The notes: generated by a model not told the origin, from the sequence alone. Counted from the first letter of the stretch, positions 1 through 7,702 are shown. The stretch is 32,859 nt of DNA from Streptomyces triticisoli (GCF_003270085.1 NZ_QFDQ01000276.1:1-32859); one strand, 5' to 3'. Made by a program: numbers and translations.

Positions 1-1367
1 AGCGTACGCGCCGGGCGCTCGCGGTCGGTGCCGCGCGCCTCGTCCCGGCCGCCCCGGCCACCGTGACCGCGCCCGCGGCCGCCGGTCTCGCCGAGGTCCT
101 CCAGTTCCTCCGCGTCCAGCCCCGCGCGGGTGCGCTCCGAACGCGGCAGGACACCCTTCGTACCCTCGGGGATGCCCAGGTCCGAGAACAGGTGCGGGGA
201 GGTGGAGTACGTCTCCACCGGGTCGTTGAAGTCCAGCTCCAGCGCCTTGTTGATCAGCTGCCAGCGCGGGATGTCGTCCCAGTCGACGAACGTGATCGCC
301 GTACCCGACGCGCCCGCGCGGCCCGTACGGCCGATGCGGTGCAGGTACGTCTTCTCGTCCTCGGGCGATTGGTAGTTGATGACGTGCGTGACGCCCTCGA
401 CGTCGATGCCGCGCGCGGCGACGTCGGTGCAGACGAGCACGTCGACCTTGCCGTTGCGGAAGGCGCGCAGCGCCTGCTCGCGGGCGCCCTGGCCGAGGTC
501 GCCGTGGACCGAGCCGGCGGCGAAGCCGCGGCGCTGCAGCTGCTCGGCGATGTCGGCCGCCGTGCGCTTGGTCCGGCAGAAGACCATCGCCAGTCCGCGG
601 CCCTCGGCCTGCAGTATGCGGGCGACCACCTCGGGCTTGTCGAGCGAGTGCGCGCGGTAGACGAACTGCTTGATGTTCGCGACCGTCACGCCCTCGTCGT
701 CCGGCGCGGTGGCACGGATGTGCATGGGCTGCGACATGTAGCGGCGGGCCAGCCCGATCACCGCGCCCGGCATGGTGGCCGAGAACAGCATGGTCTGCCG
801 CTTGGCCGGCAGCATGTCGATGATCTTCTCGACGTCGGGCAGGAAGCCCAGGTCGAGCATCTCGTCGGCCTCGTCGAGCACCAGGCAGCGGACGTGCTTC
901 AGGTTCAGCTTCTTCTGGCCGGCGAGGTCCAGCAGCCGGCCCGGGGTGCCGACGACCACGTCGACGCCCTTCTTCAGGGCCTCCACCTGGGGCTCGTAGG
1001 CCCGGCCGCCGTAGATCGAGACGACCCGCACATTGCGCACCTTGCCGGCGGTCAGCAGGTCGTTGGTGACCTGGACGCACAGCTCGCGCGTGGGGACGAC
1101 GATGAGTGCCTGCGGGGCGTCGGTGAGGGCCTCGGGGGCGGCGCGCCCCGCCTCGACGTCGACGGGGACGGTCACGCGCTCGAGGAGCGGAAGACCGAAG
1201 CCGAGCGTCTTGCCGGTGCCGGTCTTGGCCTGGCCGATGACGTCCGTGCCCGCCAGGGCCACGGGCAGCGTCATCTCCTGGATGGGGAAGGGGGTGGTGA
1301 TGCCGACGGCTTCCAGGGCCTCGGCGGTCTCGGGGAGGATCCCGAGCTCTCGGAACGTGGTAGTCAG
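1..1367 (-). CDS. DEAD-box ATP-dependent RNA helicase (RhlE-like), C-terminus cut by window edge
   Basis: RNA-unwinding ATPase of superfamily 2, probably cytoplasmic and acting in ribosome assembly or mRNA turnover. Read on the minus strand, it shows the Q motif (FPIQ, about residues 27-30), Walker A AKTGTGKT (47-54), the DEAD box within VLDEADEMLD (165-168), SAT within LFSATMPG, and motif VI HRIGRTGRAG. A Gly/Arg-rich tail begins just before the left edge, so only the end of that tail is missing. The start is unusual: the conserved beginning TTTFRELG has no ATG, GTG or TTG close upstream. I placed it at a CTG preceded by AGAGG. The only other candidate in this frame is a GTG at 1535-1533, which would add about 56 untypical residues. 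By position and motifs it matches mycobacterial rhlE (Rv3211), recalled from memory. The function is firm; the start is not. Confidence 0.93.
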   Translation of the reverse strand, partial: MTTTFRELGILPETAEALEAVGITTPFPIQEMTLPVALAGTDVIGQAKTGTGKTLGFGLPLLERVTVPVDVEAGRAAPEALTDAPQALIVVPTRELCVQVTNDLLTAGKVRNVRVVSIYGGRAYEPQVEALKKGVDVVVGTPGRLLDLAGQKKLNLKHVRCLVLDEADEMLDLGFLPDVEKIIDMLPAKRQTMLFSATMPGAVIGLARRYMSQPMHIRATAPDDEGVTVANIKQFVYRAHSLDKPEVVARILQAEGRGLAMVFCRTKRTAADIAEQLQRRGFAAGSVHGDLGQGAREQALRAFRNGKVDVLVCTDVAARGIDVEGVTHVINYQSPEDEKTYLHRIGRTGRAGASGTAITFVDWDDIPRWQLINKALELDFNDPVETYSTSPHLFSDLGIPEGTKGVLPRSERTRAGLDAEELEDLGETGGRGRGHGGRGGRDEARGTDRERPART

Positions 1368-1618
1368 GGTGCTGCCTCTTCTGTGTACGCGGCGCGAGGC
1401 GAACGCGGGGGTCGTGTCACCTGACCGTGCCGGGGACGTCGGCCGCCCTCGCGGGGCGGACGGTGTGGCACGGGACCACAGCCGACGCTCTAGCGCTCGT
1501 ACCGCTGAGGGTGTCCCTCCGATCGTCGTACGCACAGAGCCGTACGGTCAGGGAGGGCTGTCGGGTCGGAGCCGATCGGGCCACCGACCGGGCATCCTCA
1601 TGCATGCGGCCTGTCGAC

Positions 1619-1642
1619 GTACGCCGATCCACGTCGGCGTAC
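1619..1642 (-). promoter_or_regulatory. Perfect 9-bp stem-loop in the helicase leader
   Basis: GTACGCCGA (1619-1627), a 6-nt loop and TCGGCGTAC (1634-1642) form a perfect stem. It lies about 250 nt upstream of the helicase start on the minus strand. It could be an operator or an RNA hairpin; nothing in the sequence decides which. Confidence 0.35.
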
Positions 1643-1756
1643 TCAGCAGGCGCATTACCACCATACCCCGGAAACGCGCACATGTGATGGCTGATTCGGT
1701 CACGTAGTCGTCATCACACTGGTTGGCCAGGTCCTTCGAACACGCGGAGAGCGGGC

Positions 1757-1762
1757 TATTGT
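1757..1762 (+). promoter_or_regulatory. -10 element TATTGT of a predicted leaderless promoter
   Basis: TATTGT fits the actinobacterial -10 pattern TAnnnT and ends 7 nt before the ATG at 1770. No ribosome binding site lies between them. Transcription would start at or next to the start codon. I see no good -35 element. Confidence 0.5.
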
Positions 1763-1769
1763 GCGCTTC

Positions 1770-2528
1770 ATGACGAGCTCTGACAAGTCTGACAACGCCT
1801 CCGGCGCGCCCGCCGAACCCACCGGGCAGCACACCGGGATCACCGCCCAGGACTGGGCGACGGCCGCCGCCGACCCGCAGTACCGCGCCGCGGTCGTGGA
1901 CCTGCTCGGCGCACTCGCGTACGGAGAGCTCGCGGCGTTCGAACGGCTCGCGGAGGACGCCAAGCTGGCGCCCACCCTCGCGGACAAGGCCGAGCTGGCG
2001 AAGATGGCGTCGGCCGAGTTCCACCACTTCGAGCGGCTGCGCGACCGGCTCACGGAGATCGGCGAGGAGCCGACCGCCGCGATGGATCCGTTCGTCGCCG
2101 CGCTCGAGGGCTTCCACAAGCAGACGGCGCCCTCGGACTGGCTGGAAGGGCTCGTCAAGGCCTACGTCGGCGACTCGATCGCCAGCGACTTCTACCGGGA
2201 GGTCGCCGTCCGCCTGGACTCCGACACACGCGAGCTGGTGCTCGCCGTCCTCGCCAACACCGGGTACGCCGACTTCGCTGTGGAGAAGGTGCGCGCGGCG
2301 ATCGACAAGGACCCGCGTGTGGGCGGCCGGCTCGCGCTGTGGGCGCGGCGCCTGATGGGCGAGGCGCTGTCGCAGTCCCAGCGGGTCGTGGCCGAGCGGG
2401 ACGCGCTGTCCACGATGCTCGTCGGCGGCGTCGCAGACGGCTTCGACCTCGCCGAGGTCGGCAGGATGTTCTCCAGGATCACCGAGGCGCACACCAAGCG
2501 GATGTCCGCGCTGGGACTGGCGGCTTAG
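1770..2528 (+). CDS. Ferritin-like fold protein, tRNA-hydroxylase MiaE-like family
   Basis: A 252-residue, almost all-helical, soluble protein. The helices carry ferritin-like metal-site candidates: E53 in YGELAAFE and an ExxH at E83-H86 in SAEFHHFE, with later acidic/His positions near EAHTKRM at the C-terminus. Related proteins are annotated as ferritin-like or tRNA-(ms2io6A)-hydroxylase-like, but substrate and reaction are not established in actinobacteria, so no gene symbol is given. A GTG at 1761 is in frame; I prefer the ATG at 1770 because a -10 element sits 7 nt before it, as for a leaderless mRNA. It is divergent from the RNA helicase, an arrangement also found in mycobacteria as I recall. 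Fold confident, activity open. Confidence 0.85.
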   Translation: MTSSDKSDNASGAPAEPTGQHTGITAQDWATAAADPQYRAAVVDLLGALAYGELAAFERLAEDAKLAPTLADKAELAKMASAEFHHFERLRDRLTEIGEEPTAAMDPFVAALEGFHKQTAPSDWLEGLVKAYVGDSIASDFYREVAVRLDSDTRELVLAVLANTGYADFAVEKVRAAIDKDPRVGGRLALWARRLMGEALSQSQRVVAERDALSTMLVGGVADGFDLAEVGRMFSRITEAHTKRMSALGLAA

Positions 2529-2590
2529 GGGCCCAGGCTCAGGGGGCCCGGCTCAGGGGCCCGGCTCAGGGGGCCCGGCTCAGGGGTCCG
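2529..2590. repeat. Four tandem 13-14 bp G/C-rich repeats after a stop codon
   Basis: Directly after the TAG of the ferritin-like gene, the unit G(4-5)CCCGGCTCA occurs four times (first copy with one A insertion), followed by a decayed fifth copy. It fills half of the 133-bp gap between two convergent genes. Slippage-prone, no hairpin with a T-tract. Confidence 0.8.
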
Positions 2591-2661
2591 CGGGGCGGTC
2601 TCCGGACTTCCGGGGCCGCCTCGGGGAGCGCGCCGGGGACTGCGCCGCCGTCGGCGCCGGA

Positions 2662-2931
2662 TCAGGCCGGTGCCGATCGCCGGCGCAGTCCACCCGCGGG
2701 GCGCACCAGCAGCGACAGGGAGGCGGCCGAGACGACCACCGCGCCGAGCAGGGCCGGCACCAGGCTGCCGGAACCGAGCGCGCTGTGCGTGACGAAGGCG
2801 CCGAAGAGGGCTCCGGCGACACCGGTCGACTGCACCAGGAGGCGGGACGGCAGACGGTGGGCCAGGCGGTGGAACGCGGTCCAGCCGAGCAGCAGGCCGA
2901 TCAGCGCGGAGCCGAGCGCTTCCAAGAACAT
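2662..2931 (-). CDS. Small membrane protein of unknown function, two hydrophobic helices
   Basis: An 89-residue protein that I do not recognise. It has a hydrophobic N-terminal segment (about residues 2-20, ALIGLLLGW), a polar basic stretch (HRLAHRLPSR), a second hydrophobic region (36-74, possibly two short helices around a Gly/Ser turn) and a basic tail GLRRRSAPA, which predicts a cytoplasmic C-terminus. The ATG has a good binding site (GGGAGGGGAC, about 6 nt away). A longer in-frame reading exists upstream but crosses the DUF3107 gene in another frame, so I reject it. It is last in a minus-strand series behind DUF3107 and separated from it by a strong hairpin, so it probably has its own promoter. 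Confidence 0.72.
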   Translation of the reverse strand: MFLEALGSALIGLLLGWTAFHRLAHRLPSRLLVQSTGVAGALFGAFVTHSALGSGSLVPALLGAVVVSAASLSLLVRPAGGLRRRSAPA

Positions 2932-3048
2932 GATGGTCCCCTCCCACACGGTCGGCCGGTGCTGACGGTCGTAGCCCGTCATACCCCTGACCTGCGGAAG
3001 GCAACCCTCTCTGTGAGCGGATTGTGCGCCACGCGTGAAGAAACGCGA

Positions 3049-3083
3049 GAGGGGTCCGGCGGTGGAAGGCCGCCGGACCCCTC
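3049..3083 (-). terminator. Perfect 14-bp hairpin terminator after the DUF3107 gene
   Basis: GAGGGGTCCGGCGG (3049-3062) pairs fully with 3070-3083 across a 7-nt loop. It lies 34 nt beyond the DUF3107 stop codon. Downstream in the minus direction is a short pyrimidine-rich tail (GCGTTTCTTC), fitting an intrinsic terminator. Confidence 0.8.
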
Positions 3084-3116
3084 CTGTCGTTTCGTCGACC
3101 ACGACCACGGCGCGCA

Positions 3117-3344
3117 CTACAGCGCGCCGAAGCCCACCTTGCGCGGGGCCGGCTCGCCGATCTCGATGTAGGCGAGACGGTCGGCCGGGACCAGCACCTT
3201 GCGGCCGTGCTCGTCCACGAGGGTCAGCAGCTGCGACTTCCCGGCCAGCGCCTCGGCCACCGCCCGCTCGACCTCCTCGGCGCTCTGACCGCTCTCCAGA
3301 ACGATCTCGCGGGGCGCGTGCTGCACGCCGATCTTGACCTCCAC
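3117..3344 (-). CDS. DUF3107 family protein
   Basis: A 75-residue protein starting MEVKIGVQHAPREIVLESGQ and containing LLTLVDEHGRKVLVPADRLAYIE. Size and sequence fit the actinobacterial DUF3107 family, whose biochemical role is unknown. The fold is probably small beta/alpha; there is no signal peptide or membrane segment. The start is a GTG with GGAGGG 8 nt upstream; a longer reading to an upstream ATG lacks a binding site. It lies 134 bp after the TetR gene in the same direction; the same pairing (TetR plus DUF3107) is found in mycobacteria (Rv3208/Rv3208A, from memory). Confidence 0.88.
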   Translation of the reverse strand: MEVKIGVQHAPREIVLESGQSAEEVERAVAEALAGKSQLLTLVDEHGRKVLVPADRLAYIEIGEPAPRKVGFGAL

Positions 3345-3478
3345 GGCTATGTCCCTCCGACGGTCGGTGAAGTGCGCGACCTTCCGCGCCGTACCTGCAC
3401 ACATTAGCCCGGTGAGGCGACGAACACGCTGTGCCGGGGCTCGCCAGGAGCGAACAGCCCACGGTCTCAGTGGTGTCT

Positions 3479-4126
3479 TCAGTGGTGCTGCTGCTCGCTG
3501 CCGTGCAGCGGGAAACCGGCGATGCCGCGCCAGGCCAGGGACGTCAGCAGCTGGACCGCCTGGTCGCGCGGGACGCTGCGGTCGCTGTGCAGCCAGGAGC
3601 GGGCCACCACCTGCGCGAGGCCGCCGAGACCGGACGCCAGCAGCATCGACTCCTCACGCGAGAGGCCGGTGTCCTCCTCGATCACGTCGCAGATCGCCTC
3701 GGCGCACTCGTTGGTGACCTTGTCGACGCGCTCGCGCACCGCCGGCTCGTTCGTCAGGTCCGACTCGAAGACCAGCCGGAAGGCGCCGCCGTCGTCCTCG
3801 ATGTACGCGAAGTAGGCGTCCATCGTGGCGCGCACGCGTTGCTTGTTGTCGGTCGTCGACGCCAGCGCGTTCCGTACGGACTGGATGAGTGCCTCGCAGT
3901 GCTGGTCCAGCAGTGCGAGGTAGAGGTCGAGCTTGCCCGGGAAATGCTGGTAGAGCACCGGCTTGCTGACGCCGGCGCGCTCGGCGATGTCGTCCATGGC
4001 GGCGGCGTGGTAGCCCTGCGCCACGAAGACTTCCTGGGCGGCGCCCAGCAACTGATTCCGGCGGGCACGGCGCGGCAGGCGCGTGCCTCGCGGGCGTGCC
4101 GCCTCTGTCTGCTCGATGGCTGTCAC
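3479..4126 (-). CDS. TetR-family transcriptional regulator
   Basis: A 215-residue one-domain regulator. The N-terminal DNA-binding domain is clear: a basic start (RLPRRARRNQLLGAAQEVF) and the helix-turn-helix DDIAERAGVSKPVLYQHFPG at about residues 45-64. The remainder is the helical ligand and dimerisation domain, ending in a His-rich tail (SEQQHH). The start is a GTG with GGGAGG 4 nt away; an in-frame TTG four codons upstream overlaps that site. By position it is the counterpart of mycobacterial Rv3208 (FasR, activator of fatty-acid synthase genes), as I recall. Whether this protein controls lipid genes cannot be told: the Streptomyces fatty-acid activator known as FasR is a different protein. 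Family certain, target unknown. Confidence 0.93.
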   Translation of the reverse strand: MTAIEQTEAARPRGTRLPRRARRNQLLGAAQEVFVAQGYHAAAMDDIAERAGVSKPVLYQHFPGKLDLYLALLDQHCEALIQSVRNALASTTDNKQRVRATMDAYFAYIEDDGGAFRLVFESDLTNEPAVRERVDKVTNECAEAICDVIEEDTGLSREESMLLASGLGGLAQVVARSWLHSDRSVPRDQAVQLLTSLAWRGIAGFPLHGSEQQHH

Positions 4127-4356
4127 GCCGCCTCCCAAAGTTGTCCACTTGCGGTGTGCGCCGCGCCGCCATCGTACTTTTCGGTAACCGTGCTGTGCGC
4201 GGTGCGAACGCAGAATTTCACGGACTGGACGGCGACGAAAGCGGCGCAGAAGGTTTCAAACGGATTCAGACCGGGCACAACACAGCTTCGTTCCTGGTCA
4301 GCGGCGGTCTCTCCCGTCCGGCGCCTCGAACGCGCATCCGCTCACCACCTCGTGCC

Positions 4357-4581
4357 TCACCGGTAGTCGTCCTCGTCGATGGAGACGACCCGCGCCTGTT
4401 CGACGAGATCCGCCTCGCTGGCGCGGTCCAGATCCTCGGTCAGGTCCTCGGTGAAGGGCTCGTCACGACCCGGCGCGACGTCCGCCAGCTGCTCGGCGGC
4501 GTCGTTCTCCGGAGCCTCGACGTCGATCTCCGTGGCGTCGTCGTCCTCGAACGTCTCGGGATCGGTGGGGTCGAATGCCAT
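4357..4581 (-). CDS. Highly acidic 74-residue protein of unknown function
   Basis: Starts MAFDPTDPETFEDDDATEID and ends VVSIDEDDYR. More than a third of residues are Asp or Glu and very few are basic, so it is strongly acidic, soluble and likely disordered. The start ATG is preceded by AAGGGAG at 7 nt. I do not recognise a family, although the terminal VVSIDEDDYR looks like a conserved signature. It is divergent from the alpha/beta hydrolase gene (190-bp shared promoter region) and lies upstream of the TetR gene in the same direction, 230 bp away. Confidence 0.75.
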   Translation of the reverse strand: MAFDPTDPETFEDDDATEIDVEAPENDAAEQLADVAPGRDEPFTEDLTEDLDRASEADLVEQARVVSIDEDDYR

Positions 4582-4714
4582 GCTGGGCTCCCTTCGTGCG
4601 GAATGTCCCTGCGGGTGTCCCCGGTGGTGGGCAGGGACCATGTGCGGGTGCCCTCTGTACGAGCGTAGGAGACACCCGAAGTGGACGCTATGCGATCCGC
4701 GGCCCCCGGGGTGC

Positions 4715-4752
4715 GTGATCTGTGACAGCGAACACAGGAATCACTATGTGAT
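4715..4752. promoter_or_regulatory. Nested inverted repeats, candidate operator
   Basis: The segment holds CTGTG-N8-CACAG (4720-4737) flanked by GTGAT (4715-4719) and ATCAC (4740-4744), and then a second palindrome ATCAC-TAT-GTGAT (4740-4752) sharing a half-site. It covers roughly positions -57 to -20 of the predicted hydrolase promoter and sits between two divergent genes. The layout suggests a dimeric regulator with cooperative sites; the TGTGA-like half-sites recall CRP-type sites, but the protein is unknown. Confidence 0.5.
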
Positions 4753-4759
4753 CGTCTCG

Positions 4760-4765
4760 TAACAT
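4760..4765 (+). promoter_or_regulatory. -10 element TAACAT of a predicted leaderless promoter
   Basis: TAACAT ends 6 nt before the ATG at 4772, the standard -10 spacing if transcription begins at the A of the start codon. There is no ribosome binding site before this ATG. Confidence 0.55.
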
Positions 4766-4771
4766 TGCCGC

Positions 4772-5806
4772 ATGTCTTCGACCGAGCTGCCCTCCGTGCC
4801 GCCCGCCAACGTTCTCCCCAGGGTGGCACCCCTCGGGATCGTGGAGGGAGAGCACCTGCGCTCGGTCGAGCTGCCCGGGATCACGCTGGCGGTGCGCTCG
4901 CGCCCGTCCGCGGGGGAGGGGCTGCCGCCCGCGCTGTACGTGCACGGCCTCGGCGGTTCCTCGCAGAACTGGTCGGCGCTGATGGCGCTGCTCGACGGCG
5001 TCGTCGACGGCGAGGCGCTCGACCTGCCGGGCTTCGGGGACTCCCCGCCCCCGGACGACGGCGACTACTCCGTCACCGGGCACGCGCGCGCGGTGATCCG
5101 CTTCCTCGACGCCTCCGGCCGCGGAGCCGTCCACCTGTTCGGCAACTCGCTGGGCGGCGCCGTCTCCACGCGTGTCGCGGCGCTGCGGCCCGACCTCGTG
5201 CGCACGCTCACCCTCGTCTCGCCCGCGCTGCCCGAACTCCGGGTGCAGCGCAGCGCCGTGCCGACCGGCCTGCTCGCGGTACCGGGCGTGACCGCCCTGT
5301 TCACGCGGCTCACCCGGGAGTGGACGGCGGAACAGCGGGTCCGCGGGGTCATGGCCCTGTGCTACGGCGACCCGGGGCGGGTGACGCCGGAGGGGTTCCG
5401 CAACGCGGTGCGGGAGATGGAGCGGCGGCTGCAACTGCCGTATTTCTGGGACGCGATGGCGCGCTCCGCGCGCGGGATCGTGGATGCGTACACGCTGGGC
5501 GGCCAGCACGGGCTGTGGCGCCAGGCCGAGCGGGTCCTCGCGCCCACGCTGCTGGTCTACGGCGGCCGCGACCAGCTCGTCGGCTTCCGCATGGCCCAGC
5601 GCGCGGCCCGGGCCTTCCGCGGCTCCCGCCTCCTCACTCTGCCGGACGCCGGCCATGTGGCCATGATGGAGTACCCGGATACGGTGGCGACCGCATTCCG
5701 GGAACTGCTGGTGGACACGGGGGAGTTGGAGGGCAAGGCTGTGACGCACACGGATACGGCCGAACGGGCCGGTGGCGGGGCCTCCGACACGGGTACGGGA
5801 GGCTGA
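4772..5806 (+). CDS. Alpha/beta-hydrolase fold esterase or lipase-like enzyme
   Basis: A 344-residue cytoplasmic hydrolase. The nucleophile elbow is GNSLGG (S126), the oxyanion region is VHGLGGSSQNW (58-67), and the acid and histidine are D267 (YGGRD) and H295 (DAGHVAMME), so the triad is complete. Substrate cannot be read; the order resembles lipV-type carboxylesterases. The last 25 residues are Thr/Gly-rich and probably disordered. It begins at a leaderless-type promoter behind a candidate operator, and its stop is 8 bp before the DUF3152 protease start, so the two are very likely one operon with coupled translation. Confidence 0.92.
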   Translation: MSSTELPSVPPANVLPRVAPLGIVEGEHLRSVELPGITLAVRSRPSAGEGLPPALYVHGLGGSSQNWSALMALLDGVVDGEALDLPGFGDSPPPDDGDYSVTGHARAVIRFLDASGRGAVHLFGNSLGGAVSTRVAALRPDLVRTLTLVSPALPELRVQRSAVPTGLLAVPGVTALFTRLTREWTAEQRVRGVMALCYGDPGRVTPEGFRNAVREMERRLQLPYFWDAMARSARGIVDAYTLGGQHGLWRQAERVLAPTLLVYGGRDQLVGFRMAQRAARAFRGSRLLTLPDAGHVAMMEYPDTVATAFRELLVDTGELEGKAVTHTDTAERAGGGASDTGTGG

Positions 5807-5814
5807 GGGGCGAG

Positions 5815-7608
5815 GTGGGACGCCACAGCCGCCGCGGGCCCGCTCCTCGGGGCAACACCGCGGACACGACCGCAGCACGGGACGGCCGCGAACCTCGGCG
5901 CGGCCGGGAGCCGCGGCAGGGCCGCGAGCCCAGGGGTGGCCCCGGGGAGGCCTGGGACCGCCCGGATCCCCGGGAAGGCCGCGGCGATCGGCCGGGGCCG
6001 GGCGCGATGCCGGAGAGCCGGCGGGAGACGGGCGGCCTGCCGCCACCGGGGCCGTGGCCCGGTTCCGGCCCGGTGTCCGGAGGGCCGACGGGTGCGGGAG
6101 GCCCGGCGTACGGGACCCCCGCCCAGTGGGGGCCGCACTTCGAGGGCGGGACTCCCGCGCGGGGTGTTCCGCGGTTTCCGGACGGCACTCCCGTGCGGGA
6201 GGATGTGCGTCGGCCTGACGGGACACCGGCTCAGGGCGTTCCGTGGCCGCCTGGCGGGACGTCTGCGCACGGAGTGCCGGGGTTCGCCGATGGGGCGTCC
6301 GCGCACGGAGTGCCGGGGTTCGCCCATGGGACGTCCGCGTGGGGGGTCCCACGGTTTCCTGACGGCACCCCCGCGCGCGGTGTTCCGCGACCTGCTGACG
6401 GCACCCCGGCCCACGGAGTCCCTCGCTTTCCTGACGGCACCCCCGCTCACGGGGTCCCCCGGGTCCGGGGCGGGCACCCCGAGCAGCGGGAAGCCGGGGG
6501 TGGCTGGGGTCACCTGGGGGCCGGCGAAGCTGCGGCGCAGGGACCGCCGGCCGCCGGACTCGGGACTCCGAGGGGCGTGGGCGCTTCCGCGGGGGCCCGC
6601 GCTCCCATTCCCCGGCAGCGGCAGTCGCCTCCCGCAGGGCCCCGGCAGGAGTACCTGGAGGCCTTCGACGAGGACGACGTCTTCGCGCCCCGGCCCCGCG
6701 CCGGCGTGCCGTCCGTGTACCCGGCCGTGGTCTCGCCCGTCCCGCCGGCCGGGCCGGGCGCCGAGGCCGCGCCACAGTCCGCCGACGAGCCCGCGCGCGC
6801 CACCGGGACCAAGGGGCGGACGTTCACCGGCGTCGCGGCCGCCGCGGTCACCACCGTGCTCGCCGTCGTCGTCGCCGGACAGGTCGCCGACGACCGCTCC
6901 GACGCCGATCTGCGGCCGCAGTCCGCCACCGACCGCACGGACGGCGACGCCGCGGGCATCGCGGGTGCCGACGGCAAGCCGGCGGCACCGCCGCCGAACG
7001 TGTCGACGCTGACGTACGGCCAGAAGATGAGCATGAGGTACGCGCTCAGCCCCACCCTCAAGGGCTCGGGCAGGTTCGAGGCGGTCCCGGGCCTCACCAA
7101 GGCGCCCGGCAAGGGGCGCAAGTACACCTACCGCGTCGACGTGGAGCAGGGCCTCGGCCTCGACGGCGAGCTCTTCGCCCAGGCCGTGCACAGGACGCTC
7201 AACGACGACCGCAGTTGGTCCCACAACGGCGACCGCACCTTCGAGCGCGTCTCCTCCGGCAAGCCCGACTTCGTGATCACGCTCGCCAGCCCCGGCACCA
7301 CCGCCACCTGGTGCGCCAAGTCCGGCCTGGACACCACCGAGGACAACGTCTCGTGCGACTCGGCCGCCACTGAGCGAGTGATGATCAACGCCTACCGGTG
7401 GGCGCAGGGCTCGAAGACCTACGGCGACAAGCTGTACGCCTACCGGCAGATGCTGATCAACCACGAGGTCGGCCACCGGCTCGGCTACGGACACGTCACC
7501 TGCGACAGGAACGGCGCCCTGGCGCCCGTCATGCAGCAGCAGACCAAGTTCCTGGACCACAACGGAATCCACTGCCTGCCCAACCCCTGGCCGTATCCCG
7601 GGAGTTGA
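5815..7608 (+). CDS. DUF3152 membrane-anchored metzincin-like metalloprotease with Pro/Gly repeat region
   Basis: 597 residues. Residues 1-110 are Arg/Gly/Pro-rich; 112-219 are nine tandem 12-residue repeats of the type GTPARGVPRFPD; a single membrane helix follows at about 337-358 (VAAAAVTTVLAVVVAGQVA). The extracytoplasmic C-terminal domain carries HEVGHRLGYGH (H550, E551, H554, H560), which fits the metzincin pattern HExxHxxGxxH, with a Met (PVMQQQ) after it as in a Met-turn. Two Cys pairs may form disulfides. The long N-terminus without a signal peptide predicts type II topology, the disordered part inside. The GTG start has GAGGGG 4 nt away and follows the hydrolase stop by 8 bp. DUF3152 is the family of mycobacterial Rv3207c; peptidase activity is inferred from the motif. 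Confidence 0.88.
   Translation: MGRHSRRGPAPRGNTADTTAARDGREPRRGREPRQGREPRGGPGEAWDRPDPREGRGDRPGPGAMPESRRETGGLPPPGPWPGSGPVSGGPTGAGGPAYGTPAQWGPHFEGGTPARGVPRFPDGTPVREDVRRPDGTPAQGVPWPPGGTSAHGVPGFADGASAHGVPGFAHGTSAWGVPRFPDGTPARGVPRPADGTPAHGVPRFPDGTPAHGVPRVRGGHPEQREAGGGWGHLGAGEAAAQGPPAAGLGTPRGVGASAGARAPIPRQRQSPPAGPRQEYLEAFDEDDVFAPRPRAGVPSVYPAVVSPVPPAGPGAEAAPQSADEPARATGTKGRTFTGVAAAAVTTVLAVVVAGQVADDRSDADLRPQSATDRTDGDAAGIAGADGKPAAPPPNVSTLTYGQKMSMRYALSPTLKGSGRFEAVPGLTKAPGKGRKYTYRVDVEQGLGLDGELFAQAVHRTLNDDRSWSHNGDRTFERVSSGKPDFVITLASPGTTATWCAKSGLDTTEDNVSCDSAATERVMINAYRWAQGSKTYGDKLYAYRQMLINHEVGHRLGYGHVTCDRNGALAPVMQQQTKFLDHNGIHCLPNPWPYPGS
6148..6471 (+). repeat. Nine tandem 36-bp repeats encoding a 12-residue motif
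   Basis: The consensus is G-T-P-A-x-G-V-P-R-F-P-D, in register with the reading frame and uninterrupted for 324 bp. Units differ at a few residues (for example GTSAHGVPGFAD, GASAHGVPGFAH), so the array is not freshly copied, but copies 4 and 5 are nearly identical at DNA level. Confidence 0.92.
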
Positions 7609-7702
7609 CCGTGACTCGGTGTGTGACGTCCCGTGCCCGAATGATCTCCTAGCGCGACGGAACGTACCCCGCACGGGAAAGTTACGTCAGTTCACCCCTT
7701 TT

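Larger units (their letters stand above)
1368..1769. other. 402-base divergent intergenic region, probable long helicase leader
   Basis: No convincing gene lies here. The region separates the minus-strand helicase from the plus-strand ferritin-like gene and must hold both promoters. It is rich in inverted repeats: a 9-bp perfect stem at 1619-1642, a TGTGATG/CATCACA pair at 1683-1689 and 1712-1718, and a bulged CCCTCC...CGTACG / CGTACG...GGGAGG structure at about 1513-1559. RNA-helicase genes in other bacteria often have long self-regulated leaders, so the structures may act in the helicase mRNA; that is inference. Confidence 0.5.

Noticed and set aside
63..1424. 453-codon plus-strand open frame
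   Set aside because: Antisense shadow of the DEAD-box helicase, whose motifs read clearly on the minus strand.
3836..3866. TTGTCGGTC inside the TetR gene as a damage motif
   Set aside because: It lies within coding sequence, on the non-coding strand, and no TAnnnT follows at N8.
4173..4190. CGGT-A-ACCG dyad upstream of the TetR gene as autoregulatory operator
   Set aside because: Only 4 bp per arm with no extension; too short to support.
4688..7674. Two long minus-strand open frames opposite the hydrolase and DUF3152 genes
   Set aside because: Low-complexity Arg/Pro/Gly translations mirroring the repeats on the coding strand; no binding sites or domains.
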